A DNA stretch of 64,000 nucleotides from Sipunculus nudus (lineage: Eukaryota; Annelida; Sipuncula; Golfingiida; Sipunculidae), in assembly GCA_026874595.1 (NCBI GenBank), contig CM049309.1, forward strand, positions 38,207,079 to 38,271,078. Reading direction: 5' to 3'. The notes below the pieces were generated by a model. It made no database searches, had not been told where the DNA came from, and saw nothing but the letters and a program-made list of their open reading frames with translations. How positions within the stretch are numbered: the stretch's first letter is position 1; the number at the start of each line of letters is the position of its first letter. Shown here in pieces: positions 1-13,700 of the stretch. The position numbers and the translations under genes were made by a program.

Positions 1-833
1 TAAGAATGCAATATAATACACATATGAGAATACCTGCTTACTATATGACTGTGAGCCCTATGGTCCGACAACCGATTTCTATGACGGCCGTAGGACCAAT
101 GAGTTTTCGGACCAATGCGATGTCGGACGTTTCGTTTAATGCTATATTTAATTGTACACATCACACAAACTTTCTTTGTGCAAATGATTTTTTCCTAATG
201 CGGAGATGAACAGCCAACGGGAATAAGAATTTTCCAATTTTTAACTTTTCATTTCAGACACAATATTTATATTACGGAGGTTGTTTTCGTAGCATAAGAG
301 TGAACAACAGTGAGCTCTCCTGTTTAACGCTGAGCTGGTAGTTTAGTTCATAAGTTAACATCCTTAGTAGATGGCAGAATATATCTGACACTGAAAGATA
401 AATGCCTGCAAGCTTGAAAAAAGCCGCCATATTGAATCATCATGGTTGCCTGTGCTGGTATTGATACCGATGACTTCATTTGTGTAGACTCATTCATCTT
501 CTCAGCATCAACACATATAAAATACTAAATGCTGGGAATCCCCTTTTACATATTTCCGCCCAGTTATTAAAAAGCACGGCTATTCCACTTAATTGTTGTT
601 TGAAAGAGGCGAGACAATTTTACAATAATTCAGTTTTGATGTTAAATTTTTATTTTATGAGTCACGAATGCACTTCCGGTCTATAGTAAATATCCATCTT
701 ATTTATTTTTCAGGCTAAACACAATGGGACATCAAGTAGAAGATAAGCTAACATAGATATTTAATGTATTTTACCCCACTAAGAGTTAGCGGGAGGATCC
801 GTGCTGTGTGACCTCTGCATTTAATGTATCTGG

Positions 834-837
<4 letters not shown>

Positions 838-910
<73 letters not shown>
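838..910. repeat. Compound (CT)n(TA)n microsatellite
   Basis: A run of CT dinucleotides passes directly into a long run of TA dinucleotides. It is seen directly. Confidence 0.95.
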
Positions 911-913
<3 letters not shown>

Positions 914-1321
914 AATTAATGATTTTAGTAGATATACACCATGAATAACAATCGGGTTGGACTAATCACCGAATTTGACAGGATTTGACCAAATTTGACA
1001 CGAATTGACCAGATGTGACCGAATTTGATTGGATTTAAATGTTCTCTTGTATTGTTTTGTTTAACACTGTTATGTGTATAACAATATGGATAAAATATGT
1101 TATACTAGGTTTTATAAATCATTATCAACTAGCTGCAGCGCAATAATCAAACATTTGTCAGATTGATCCATACGATTTTCCTCCCTTTCGTTGACTAAAA
1201 GTGGTAACAATATATTTGTGGATCCAGTGTTTAATTACAGGACTAATAACAAAACTTGAAAATGGTCCCAAGGTACGGAAAAGTGGGTTCAGGCAGCAAA
1301 AACTCGTCTGAAATCCTTACG

Positions 1322-1490
1322 AAAAGGTTGCGGACGGACGGATGACCAACAGGTCAGATGAACGGACAAAGAGTAATTGCCATAGTTCAGATGACATGGA
1401 CGGACAAAGACTAATTGCTATAGTTCAGATGACATGGACGGACAAAGAGTAATTGCTAAAGTTCAGATGACCTATGGTCAGCTGAGCTTA
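1322..1490 (-). repeat. Reverse-oriented 5' end of the GTCC repeat family, with a 38-bp triplication
   Basis: Read on the minus strand, this begins with AGCTCAGCTGACC and a partial complement of it, then has runs of GTCC, as in the large elements at 11434, 21300, 49682, 53598 and 59373. A unit of about 38 bp (ATGACATGGACGGACAAAG and neighbours) occurs three times in tandem between about 1356 and 1470. No 3' end of the element is present nearby, so this is a fragment. Confidence 0.7.
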
Positions 1491-4400
1491 TAACTGTTGC
1501 GATCACTGTCATTCAAATTTACACTGATACGTTCAAAATTACCATGTTTACACACATCTGACCCATGTCACCCATGGCCCTGAGAACCTTATATACACAA
1601 GACTTGAAATTATCAAAATTTTCCACCAGACAGTGGAGAGTGCAGATTATTTATTGACCCCACCTTTCTTACTGAATTAATTTAATGATCATTTTCAACA
1701 TTTGTAATTTTTAAGTAAAAAGACTATTGGGGTCAGAACCTGTAAAAATAATAGCCAGCATATAGGGCCGGTGCCAACCAAATTTTGTCGGACCTCCTTT
1801 TAGGCTACCAGCAAAGTTGGGCTGCAGTTTAGAGCCCTCTATATACCTGTATTGTATAACATCCAGCATAAACCACGTTTTATGTGATCACCTTCATTGT
1901 TGCCTAATTTCAGATAAATACCGTGCATTGGATTTGTTCCTACAGAATGCAGGCCCGCCGGCCCGTGGCTTGTTGAAATATCTTCGGGCCGGCAGTTCTA
2001 GAGCATATCAGGCCCGGTTGGCTTGCTAGAATTTTGTTTGCAAAATACCTAAGTCTATTTTTATCATTCCCTGCCATGTTGTTCATTCGCTTCATTCACT
2101 GCATTTTTGGGAATGTTCCAAAAAGTTTTTCAGTTTCTCCGATTATACAGTAGTGAATGCGTCGCCTTTTAGGGAGAGCGATTTTTGGGACCCCCTGCGT
2201 GATGAAATGCAGCCGAACATAACAGTAGGATACGCATATTATAAACGTGGGTGCGTGACAAAATCTCGCGGCATTCGGTCAATTCTCATGTGGGCGATGT
2301 GCATGGTCACAAGTTTCCCAGAAAACTAACCCCTGTTGACACTTGACCCACACACCCGTTGGCTGACATTACATCGACGTCATTTGACCCATGTGCCCAT
2401 TGGTTGACCTCAACTTTATTGAATAGACGTCATCTGATGAAACTGTCTAACCGTTGTGTTTTTGCATAGACAAAAAAAGTTCCCGCTTCAGTGGACTGAA
2501 CATGATAGCTTTCACCAATATGAATGAAAAAGAAAAATATTTTAGCAAAGCAAATTATCCATATTCATTAACCGTGTTGTAGCCTATGTACTTTCGTTGT
2601 GCCAGTTTTTACCGTTTTGAACATATAAATCACAACCATGCAGGTCTAAGCAAATACGGGCGATGTCAATCTTTAACATCGTCAGTGACAATACAACATT
2701 ACAAGTCCGTCAAATTCCCGAATACGGTTTTCATTGACAGTTTTCTGAAAAATGCGGTAATAATAAAATAAAAATACATAATGTACTCTCTTGCCCTCTA
2801 TCCTGTTATCTAGTTCGCTTTCCCGGGTATTTCGTCCTTGTCACAGGTGATGAAACGCTCACATAGGCATACATGCCTGCGGTACCGAGTCAAGGGGAAA
2901 TACGTATACCCATGAAAAAGTCCCACCCACTTGCCAGCAAAAAAAAAAAAAAAAACGTTTCGAATTATATTTAGAAAGTTATCAGTTATATTATAAAAAT
3001 ATAAAAAAAACCCACATGAATAACCTATCAAAGGAACTTGTCATATTTCTATAAAGCAAATAAAGTGACGCAGTGTAATAGGGTGTAGCATCATGCAGTC
3101 GCACACTGTGTTTTTTAAAGCCAATTTATTAATAAAGAATTTTCCCCAACTGTCATTCACAGCATAAATATAAATTTTTATATATATTTTGGTGGAAAAT
3201 GCAAATATTTATGAAAGAAATGCGATAAAAATATAGTATTCAGTGTATTCCATGCAGAGTCACGTGTGTCTTTAGGTTTCTAAGGTGACTTACGTATTAA
3301 TGATTGCATCTCTGTATATTTATTATAATTATTGTACATACAGCAGATTCATGACGTTTTCATTTGATCCCCACGGCAAGGAATAGACTCGCAAATTTTG
3401 TTTTATTTCATTAGGTTTTATTTTTTATTGGGTCAGTATGAACTGTTTATCCACCTCGCTGAAAATATGGCCTTTTAATATTCCACCCTACTACACCAGT
3501 TTTCCCACGAAATGTAACTAAAATATCGTAACAAAAACAGATGGACACAAGGGAATAGAACAAATTATGTATATAGTAGTCAAAAGAACTAAAAATCCAT
3601 GAAACAGACTAATGAAAAACAATTTTTCTTTTTGCTCATCAATTTTTAATATTTGCTAATCAATTTTCAACAAATTAATTCGAGCCTGGAATCACCGTCT
3701 TTCCATCCAGTCAGGTGGTTCCATACAAGTCATTTTATTAGTGTCAACCTTCGCGGGGCACTTAACATGATCATCGGTCATTTACCAGGCCATGTATTTT
3801 ACTCTGTAATAAAAGACATTTAAGTACAACCCTTTTCCCCAGGCAAACTTAACTAGTTCATTACGTACTTGGCTAATTATTAATATCCTCCACGTGTGTT
3901 TCCTGAACAACAAAGGTGATCAAGAGCTATAGCTGACCTCAATTTATCATATGTTTATCATCCATACAGCAAAACAGCTGTCGTAATCATTAGAAAAGAA
4001 TAAATATTTACGATGTTTTTTCCGTGAGCCTGTGCATTCAAGAAGTTCAGATCACGTCATGCTAATTTTGTCATTATCAGTTAAATATACTGATTACCCT
4101 GGTTAAATTAAATGTTGACAGATCCTTTGTCCTTTGTCATAGTATGAATAAATCAATATAAATCATTTGCCGTTATAGGACTTGATATTAAACATTTCTC
4201 ACGCAACCTTTGTGATCAGATCCAATATGGCTTATCACAATGCAGGAAACCTTTTGTACATTATAAGATCTTCTATGTTTGTAACCTATCACAATGTGAT
4301 TTTTTAAATATAGTATATATATATATATATTCTTTATAGTATGCACATATACACATTTTTAGTTTATATTGATATCACATAAAGATTCTTTACCTAAAAA

Positions 4401-5280
4401 ATGTTGGGCCTGTAACATTTGAACCGGGCCTGCAACTTTAGGACAATACAGGCCCGGCTGGCCTGTACCATCCAATGCTTAGTCGCAAACACTGAATTAC
4501 TGCATTATCTGCATTCTTAAAAATACTAGTTATATGCAATAAAATATTAAAGAAATTGTTAGTGATGCCATACAAGTCGTCTGCAGCGGTAAAATGCCCT
4601 TGGGATCGAGACCAGTTGTCACAGCAAATACTATCGAAGGTCATCATCACAATATCATCACAGCCCTTAGCTACTGAGGTGCTTAAACGCGTACTTTCGT
4701 TCCGTAACCGAAATTGTAAATTTATATCACACTACCTTAATTTTAAATTTCCACAGAGGATCTGTAAGGACCTGTCAGTATATGAAGTTTGAATTTCTTT
4801 GGTTTTACTGCTATGATTTATGTCATGTTAAAGTTTGGACAGACGGACTGACGGACAGCAGGAAACAGACACAGATCCATCGCTTTAGCCCAGCAGACTT
4901 TGCCAGCAGAGTTAAGACTGTCATTTGACTGAATATATTTGTCCACTCAAGACCCGGGGGTGTAGCCAGGATTTACGGAAGGGGGTGGGGACGCTGACCA
5001 AAGATGTATGTATTTGTTGTAATGGGCAAAAGTGAAGGTCATCAATGGCCAGGTCAATGATGTGATGCTGCCGGGAATTGCTCTTGTGCTTGCACTTGTG
5101 TGCAAGTGGAAGGGCCAAACTGGTGTGCATTCTGTAAGTTTGGGCACATGACTGACGCTGATAGCAAAACTGGCCCACTGTCACGGCCCGTTTCTGGGGG
5201 TTTTCTGGGACAAATAAATAAACAGACAGGACTATTTGAGTGGTAAGGCCTACATAGATCGAAGATAGATAGAAAGATAG

Positions 5281-5300
5281 ACACACACATATATATATAT

Positions 5301-5356
<56 letters not shown>
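5281..5356. repeat. (CA)n/(TA)n microsatellite
   Basis: Interrupted CA repeats run into a long TA run that directly abuts the foldback element at 5357. Confidence 0.9.
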
Positions 5357-5358
<2 letters not shown>

Positions 5359-5868
5359 GGTGATTCAGAAATACGTCCCGAAATTAGGGGTTAATGATTT
5401 TATAAATACTGCATGTAAGTTGTTGATAGTTGGGGTGTAGAAATATGTATATGATTTTAATATGCCTGTAAAATTTCATTGGTCCATACGTTCAACTTCC
5501 TGATTAATGACAAGAATAAATTTGCATAGTGAAATTTGTTATATCCAGTGCTGGGTACTGCATGTTGCACCTGGCGGTCGGTGTCAAGTGTCAGCCGGGT
5601 ACAGGTCATAGGGTACAGGTGTGAATGAACTATCTGTGACAGTTTGTTATTAGGTTTGTCATTAACAGTTTGTCATTTAGAGATTTAATTTTTTTCAAGT
5701 CTGTGCACTGAAGTTTGATTTAGCTCCATGTTACTGGCAGCCGCCGTGGACTTCATGCATGCATGTATTGCCCAGCATTAGATATAGCAAATTTCCCTAT
5801 GCAAATAAATTCTTGTCATAAATCGAGCAGTTGAACTCTTGGACCTATGGAAATTTACAGACATGTTT

Positions 5869-5870
<2 letters not shown>
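5357..5870. mobile_element. Foldback MITE-like element between two TA tracts
   Basis: The segment 5475-5590 and the segment 5735-5868 are imperfect inverted repeats of each other: TTTGCATAGTGAAATTTG in the left arm pairs with CAAATTTCCCTATGCAAA in the right arm, and the 'tgacaagaataaa' and 'gttcaact' words also pair. The left end begins with GGGTGATTCAGAAATACGTC, which has the look of a mariner-type end. Both sides are (TA)n, as expected for insertion at TA followed by tract growth. No transposase is inside, so it would be non-autonomous. Confidence 0.65.

Positions 5871-5872
<2 letters not shown>

Positions 5873-5918
<46 letters not shown>
5873..5918. repeat. (TA)n microsatellite
   Basis: An uninterrupted TA run flanks the right side of the foldback element. 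Confidence 0.95.
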
Positions 5919-5922
<4 letters not shown>

Positions 5923-6784
5923 CAGCCCAGAACTTCAAAATCCTTGTAACATTTAAGACTCAAATCAAAATTAAAAGGTTTACTTATTAATCATTTGTTC
6001 GACGTGCATGATTCCATTAATATCAGTCCCCGAGATGGATCTCTTGTTATTTATTAATTGTTACCTGCAGATGAAAGTGTACGGTAAGGAAACTTAATGT
6101 GAATATGACTGATATTTTTATGATTTAAAATTGTTCATACTATAATTTTCTTTGTATATATTTAGTGTCTAGAAAGTTTTCACTCAAGATTACATGCAAG
6201 GTCAGAAGGGGAACATGGCTATAATCCCCTGACTGACCTACTTTGTTTTTTCCTAATCTCCTTGAATAGCTTAAATCGGTGGCAAAGGCACAAGTAGGTT
6301 GCGCTCATTATTATGTACGTTAACTGACTAGAATTACACCCATCGTTCCAGATGGAGCCGGGGCACTCGAGATAAAGACAGTAAAAGATGGCCCACTTTG
6401 AAACTGTTTATTTCTCCAGCTGTTAGCAGGTCCACGGCACAACAAAACATGACACCATTACACAGTATCAGCTAGAGAACAGAGACTGCAATATATCCAT
6501 AACAGCTCGTGCGTGCGTGTGAGGTCTTTATGAAATTACTTTAATCTCTAACCACGATAACTATATCAGTATCTTTCGGCTAACAGTGTTAATAAGTTTT
6601 GTCAAAGGCGGGCCTGCCAAACACTGTGGCCGCCATTTTGGGCCTTTTACACATGTCACTTTGCGAAGGAGGAGAAAAAAAAGAGTCTCTGATAAACAGA
6701 CAGTCTCTGATAACGATTTGGAAAACAAGACGCAAAGCGGATAACAGTGCCTGGCGCATCTTGTATTAAAAATTGACGGTCAAG

Positions 6785-8017
6785 ATGGCAAGCCTACGTG
6801 TTAACCTTCTGAGTACAACAACTATTATATTGTGGTTAACATGTTCGGTTTCCTGTCAAGACACACAAGCTGGACTCGTGGAGGATGTGGAAGCTCTGAT
6901 TGACAGAATTTTATCCTGTACTTCTATTCAGGGATTATCCATCTCCCTGGTGAAGAACGGTCAGACCGTTCTAGCTGCGGGTTATGGAACCAGAGATAAC
7001 AGTTATGAACCGGATGATCCTTTGTCTCGTGTGACAGACACCACCAAATTCTGTATCGGTTCTATCACAAAAACCTTCACCGCCGTGCTCCTGGCGCATT
7101 TGTTGTCGGATCAAAGGTAGGTAGCAAACACAATCAGGATCTGCAGAACCATGTTCCAAGTCTGGGACATTTTAGGATTAAAGTAAGTTGTATCTTGCAA
7201 AATGTTTATACGTAATGTTATCGTGCACCGGGGATGTATTTTTTTACGGACCAGGATTTGTGCAGTCTTGATCGCATTTTCTAAATACAGAGGAACACCG
7301 CCTTGCGACCACCTAATAATTACTACCACCAGAATTTCCTGGTCCCAAAGCTAATGTGGTCGCTCAAATGCGAAAGCAAAGTATGCTTATCTTAATCACA
7401 TTTATCCCCAGTGGCCTCACTGAGTGTCACCGCCGAGCAAATGATAGATCAAATATATACTGATACCTAATTGATTTGCCGTTCCGCTTGACTGGCAGGA
7501 TATTTGTGCTAAATGCTGGTATTTGCTTCTTTTGATAACTTATCGGCGTTCATTGCTCCATTGTGTTCGTCTTTGTTATGAGTGCCTGATGTAAAGAATC
7601 CGAGGTCACTATATATCTAGTCATAACAAATGTTTCGATCCTCATCAGTCCAGTTATAACCATCTGGTTTGTCCTATTTGTGCTCATACCTTATTTACCT
7701 CATTCATGATACACAAACCTTCGTTAATGCTCATGTCCCTTCGATGAGCGTAGTCGCAATGGTTTGTTTACCACGAACATTTATGGACCGACCAATGAGT
7801 GTTCAGAAGGCCTATCGTGAGCCGCTCGGATCTTCTCGAACCTTGCATGGCGGTTACGAAACAGTCTGTCTTGAATAAGTTAGCCTATAGATACAGCTGG
7901 TCGCTGAAGGCCCTCTGACACTCGTTTCTTACCTTGACCATTTATTACTATTAGTAGTACAACCCATAATTATATAATTTCAAGGACCTTTACAACATTA
8001 CTAATGGCTAAAAGGCA

Positions 8018-8049
<32 letters not shown>

Positions 8050-8815
8050 CAGAAGGGGTACACACACAAACCCCAATCCCCTGGGGTTAAAAGCCCTGAT
8101 TATCTGATAACTATCTGAAATCATGTGCCAAGTGTAGATTTTTTTTTGCATTGACCCCCCCCCCCCCAAAAAAAAATAATATAAATAAAAAAATTGAAAG
8201 CTTTACAGGTAAGACAAATGAATCAATCACAAACCGATTAATCAAATGGCCAATCCTACATCTCAATTACACCTGGATGGCATCTTGCTGCAATGGCAGG
8301 TTTAATTTCAAGTTTTCCACATATTTTTTTCAGCCAAAGTCAGACCAACAGAGTGACGTGGGATACGCCGGTTAGTGATATTCTAGGCCCAGATTTCCAG
8401 ATGTCAGACTGGATCCGAACCAATTTGACCACGATCAGAGACCTGATGGCGCACAAGACTGGGATAGATGGCTATATGGGATCTCTACTACTGGGACAAG
8501 ACCCCCTGGTCCCCCGGCAAGACTACTGCAGGTGTCTACAGCATTAAATGTCGGGTTGTTATTGTAAATATTTCACCATATATAACATGTGGTGGTAAAC
8601 AAACTTTTTTATCTGTTAAGCAACTTGATTTCGAATTTTGAGGTTTTTCATATTAAACCGTGTACACTGAACTAATGAACATGTTTCAAATATTTTAATT
8701 CGTGAACTTAATTTGCATAGGTTTTTATCTCCTATAATAGTGTACGAGGGGTCACTTGAATAAATTTTATGGAGTTGCATCATAAAAAGCGATGACCCTA
8801 AAAATAAAATAATAA

Positions 8816-8870
<55 letters not shown>

Positions 8871-10667
8871 AGTTTAATGGTGGTTTACAAATACTGTATT
8901 TTTTTGTAATTAGAATATGTATTTAGTGCACAGTATTATATGTCCAAGGAAACAGTGCTCTTTGGTTCACTTCGTTTATCAATAGTGAACATGATATTTG
9001 GACTTTAATTTTTAGGAAGGAACATCTTTTGCACTGAGAAAATCGAAAATATATAGCTCCATGAGCAGTTAGTTTTTTATCTATCTGGGGATGAAATATC
9101 TGTAACCTCATTATTTCAGGCGACTACATCAACTGGAACCAGCCCAGGGCTTCAGAGAGCGTTTCATGTATAATAATTACATGTACACCCTGTTAGCCTG
9201 TGTCATTGAAAGACTAGGTCGCGCCAGCTACGAAGAATTGATGAGAGAACGTCTGTGGCGCCCCTTACAAATGAATAACACAGTATTTACTCAAATTGGG
9301 ATGAACTGGACGAACGACACCTCTAAAGCATTTTTCAAGGATTGGAGCACTGGAAACTTGGGCACATTTGACGAAAAAATAGCCGAGTAAGTTGCTCTAA
9401 GGGTTTTTCGCTATAGCTACAGTTCTTATATAAATACACGACTCGAAATTACTGCCGAACCACAGTACTATGAACTAGTTTTCAGAAAGGTCAGTCAAAT
9501 TTGGTCAGCGCCCGTCACCCTTGGCCGTTTTTTTTTTTTTAATATTATTTTGCAGGGTCTGATCCAGAACTAGTTTTCAGAAAGGTCAGTCAAATTTGGT
9601 CAGCGCCCGTCACCCTTGGCCGTTTTTTTTTTTTTTTTTTTTTAATATTATTTTGCAGGGTCTGATCCAGATCATTTTTCCATAATGCAAACATTTGACT
9701 AGTCCCCCGCCGTAGGAGGTAGAGGACTACTAAAATGGTCTACGTCAGTCGCTCCTTGTGTCCTTCTATCCTGTCTCCTCTTTAAACTATTACAATATTA
9801 TGTAAAACCCTTGTTGCTTTGTTCACCAATATTTACTTATAGACCAATCGTGCATGCTCATCACCATTTCACACTAATCAGCAGGGTTTACATGTGATTT
9901 TAAACTGCAGATGGTGCACCTTTGGTGGAATAGTTTTTACGATCCAAACGTTACCTTTTTCCTTCAGATGATAAATGAGAAAACTTTAGCCTTTAAACGT
10001 ACACAGGGATTCATGGGAGGAAGTAGAAATACATAAAATCTTTATTGAGTGGGATTGTTTTTTTAAAAAAGATGTTTTCTAATGAATTTGAATTGTGCAG
10101 ATAGAGAAATTTTATGATTTCACTTGTTTGCATGACGGGTAAAAAGCCTGTTATCTTCTATTTCATGTACCTCTGAGCAAATTATGACCAAATTCGGCAC
10201 ACAGAAATGGTGTGATTACTGTATAGGCTTTTGGCCTGTAGGTGGCCTAAAATGTGCCCCACTGTCAGTGAGGTGAAATGATATTTTTTGTTTGTTACAG
10301 AATAAGAACTATTTATACTTTTCTTTTATAATATAGTGGTGACCTATATCTTACGACAAGATCTGTTAAATGAATGTAACTGAAACGGTTCATATTCAAA
10401 ATGGCTCCTTCATGCAAATACTAATGTAACCTGTCACTGAGTATTACGATATCCGGTGTTTGAATACTAAATATAAAATCTTTTATAACAAATATGTGGA
10501 ACGGCAGGAGCTGTGAGTACGAAAATTTATGGGCATATTTCTTGGTCATAACCATAACATCCACCTATTTTGGATGAAAGTTTATTTATGTGGTATTTTC
10601 AATGTCAATAATTAAGTTTTGTTTTGTCACCTATTATCATGCAATCACCCTTTACCTTTGGTCTCTT

Positions 10668-10714
<47 letters not shown>

Positions 10715-13700
10715 TAGTGTACATTCCCCATCACTCATACATGAGTACATCCTTTTAAATGAAAAGATAATAATATTTTTTTTTAAATCCAGCTTGTATA
10801 AGTCAGGTATTCTGAATTGAAAAGCTGTTCTTGTTCAGGTTTGGGGATAATTATACCTGGGTTCCACTGCCGTCGCGTTCCTTTTCGGAGAGCTCCTTTA
10901 AGACACTTGGACCAATCTTTCCGAAACCCAGCATACTTATTCGCTCATCTATTTAGATGTGCCAAAAAAAAGACTGCTGGCGCTTACTACATTCCTTATT
11001 GTGCAGTATGAATCTGGGTGTCTTTTTGATCACAGTCCATATTTCAGGACTGGTTCAATTTATTGAGCTGAAATTATATAGATCTAGGGTCTCTCAATCT
11101 CGAAGTCATCGGTACTGGTGGCGCCAACTACAATGATTTTCGCGTGGCGTCAATCCATGCGTTTGCCATCTGTTCGTCTTACTTATTGTTTCTACGTATT
11201 GAGCTCAAATTGTGCATGTCTATAGAACTTGGTTACCTACATCGCGTATTCAAGACTGGTGGTGCCATCTACTATCGTTTTTGTGCGGCATCCATCCGAA
11301 CGTTTGCTTCAGGTGAAAATTGTTTATATCTCAGGAGTGGTTCAATGTATCGGTCTGAAATTTGGCATGTCCATCCATTTTGGAGTGTATGCTCATTGAC
11401 CAGACATGTGGCGCCACCTACCTTTCCGTTTTTAGCTCAGCTGACTGAAAGTCATCTGAGCTATAGAGATCACTCTTTGTCCGTCGTCCGTCCGTCCGCC
11501 CGTAACCAGGCACAAATCGTAACCGCTGGACCTAGAACCTTGTAACTTGGTATTCTGAGAGGTCCATGAAAAATCTCCTTGGAAACCAGAAATTAGGTCT
11601 CTGTTACCCATACTCTTCGAGCTATAGGGCCGCAAAGTACCTCCCAAGAAAAGTAAAAAATTGCATACAAAAACTTCAATATCTCATAAACTACTTGACT
11701 GATGGTCATGATTTTTGGCATTCATATTGATCATGAGATGTTTCGTCAGTTTCTGCAGACTGGTTGCGCCACCTGTATTTTTCAATTTTTACGAATTGTT
11801 TTCTCTATTTTTGAGACCTTTAAAAATATGAACATCTGTCAACAGGGCACAAATTGTAAAGACTGGACCTAGAATCTTCATTTCTGACACAGTGAGAGAC
11901 CTATGAAAAGTCTCCATGGAAACCTGAAATAAGGTCTCTGTAACCCATATCCTTTGAGCTGTGGGGGGCTCCCATTTACTCCCCCCTCCCCCCCTCCCCC
12001 CAGAATAATTGAAAATTTGATAAAAACAAACTGCAACATCTCAATAACTACAACACTGATGGTCATGATTTTTTTTTTACATATTGATCAAGAGGTGTTA
12101 TATCAGTTCCTGCAGACTGGTGGCACCACCTGTATTTGTTCGGGTTTTTTAACGAATTTTTTCTCTATTTTTGAGACCATAAAAGGTATGAACATCTGTT
12201 AACAGGGCACAAATCATAAAAACTGGACCTAGAAACTTCATTGTTGACACACAGGGAGACCCATGAAAAGTCTCCATGGAAACCTTAAATTAGGTCTCTG
12301 TTACCCATATCCTTTGAGCTATGGCACTCCAAAGTAAAGCTCAGAATAATAGAAAATTTGATACAAAAGCTGAAGTATCTGAACAACTAATGCGGAGATC
12401 ACCATGATTCTTTGCATGGATATTGACCATTAAGTGTTTTATTAGTTTCTGCAGACTGGTGGAGCAACCTGTATTTTTGTATCCGCCAAAACGAAGTTTT
12501 GCGGATACTTTGTTTTTTGACCGGGTTCCTCCGCACCGCCGCCGCGTTCGTTTCCAGAGAACTCCTCTGAGACTAATGGACCGATTTTTCCGAAACGTAC
12601 ACCAATTATCGGGTCACAGGTGAACTGGTGCCTAACCAATTTGCGTTGACCTCTGACCTTTCCTCTCTGCCCAGCGTCCATTTGTGCGTCTATTTCCACA
12701 CATAAACCCTAATATCTCGGGAACCGTTTGACCGATCAGGAAATAAAATTTATACAAATGTAACCCTTGGATAGTTTTATAACATACACAAAAAATGGTG
12801 GCGCCACCTGTAACCATGTTTGCACAGTGTCCATCTGTTCATCTGCCTTGGGTTAAAATCACTCATATCTCTGCAGTGAATTGACAAATTCACCTGAAAT
12901 TCGGCATGCGTATACATCCTGGAGAGCTTTCTTGATTTTATGACAGGTGGCGCCACCTATATTCACGTTCACGCTGATGACATCCAAGCTCATATCTCGG
13001 GAACCGTTTGACCGATCAGGAAATAAAATTTGTACAAATGTAGCCCTTGGATAACTTTATAGCATACATAAAAATGGTGGTGCCACCTGTAACCATGTAT
13101 GCACAGGGTCCATCTGTTCATCTGCCTTGGGTTAAAATCACTCATATCTCTGCAGTGAAATGACAAATTCACCTGAAATTCGGCATGCGTATACATCCTG
13201 GATAGCTTTCTTGATTTTATGACAGGTGGCGCAACCTACATTCACGTTCACGCTGAAGACATCCAAGCTCATACCTTGGGAATCGTTTGATCGATTGGGC
13301 CAAAATTTTGCATGTATATAGATCTCACATAGGTCTTTATCATACACAAAACTGGAGGGGCTACCTGCAACCATTTTTGCACAGCGTCTGTCTGTTTATC
13401 TGCCGTGGGATAATGTCACGCATATCTCGGCAGTGGTTTCACATATCTGCCTAAAATTTTGCAGTTTTATACATCATGGATAGCTTTCTTGATTTTATGA
13501 CAGGTGGCGCCATCTACATTCTAGTTTACGCTGCAGACATCCAAGCTCATTTCTCGGGAACCGTTTGAACGATTGGGCCAAAATTTTGCATGTGTAAAGA
13601 TCTCACATAGGTCTTTATCATACACAAAACTGGAGGGGCCACCTGCAACCAATTTTGCACATTTTGCACAGCGTCTGTCTGTTTGTCTGCCGTGGCCTAA

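Larger units (their letters stand above)
1..6784. other. Non-genic flank upstream of gene A
   Basis: I see no exon-like open frame with splice sites in this stretch. It holds microsatellites (838-910, 5281-5356, 5873-5918), a decayed reverse-oriented repeat end (1322-1490), a foldback element (5357-5870) and otherwise unique AT-rich DNA. Short C/G-rich patches containing GCAGGCCCG-like words recur near 1950-2020 and 4405-4460. The promoter of gene A should lie in the last few hundred bases, but no convincing TATA box is visible. Confidence 0.6.

Noticed and set aside
3120-4400. Search for exons upstream of gene A
   Set aside because: Only AT-rich DNA with short frames and no paired splice sites was seen.
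6773-6784. Upstream start for gene A adding four residues
   Set aside because: The codon at 6773 is TTG; the ATG at 6785 has a good context and aligns with the start of gene B.
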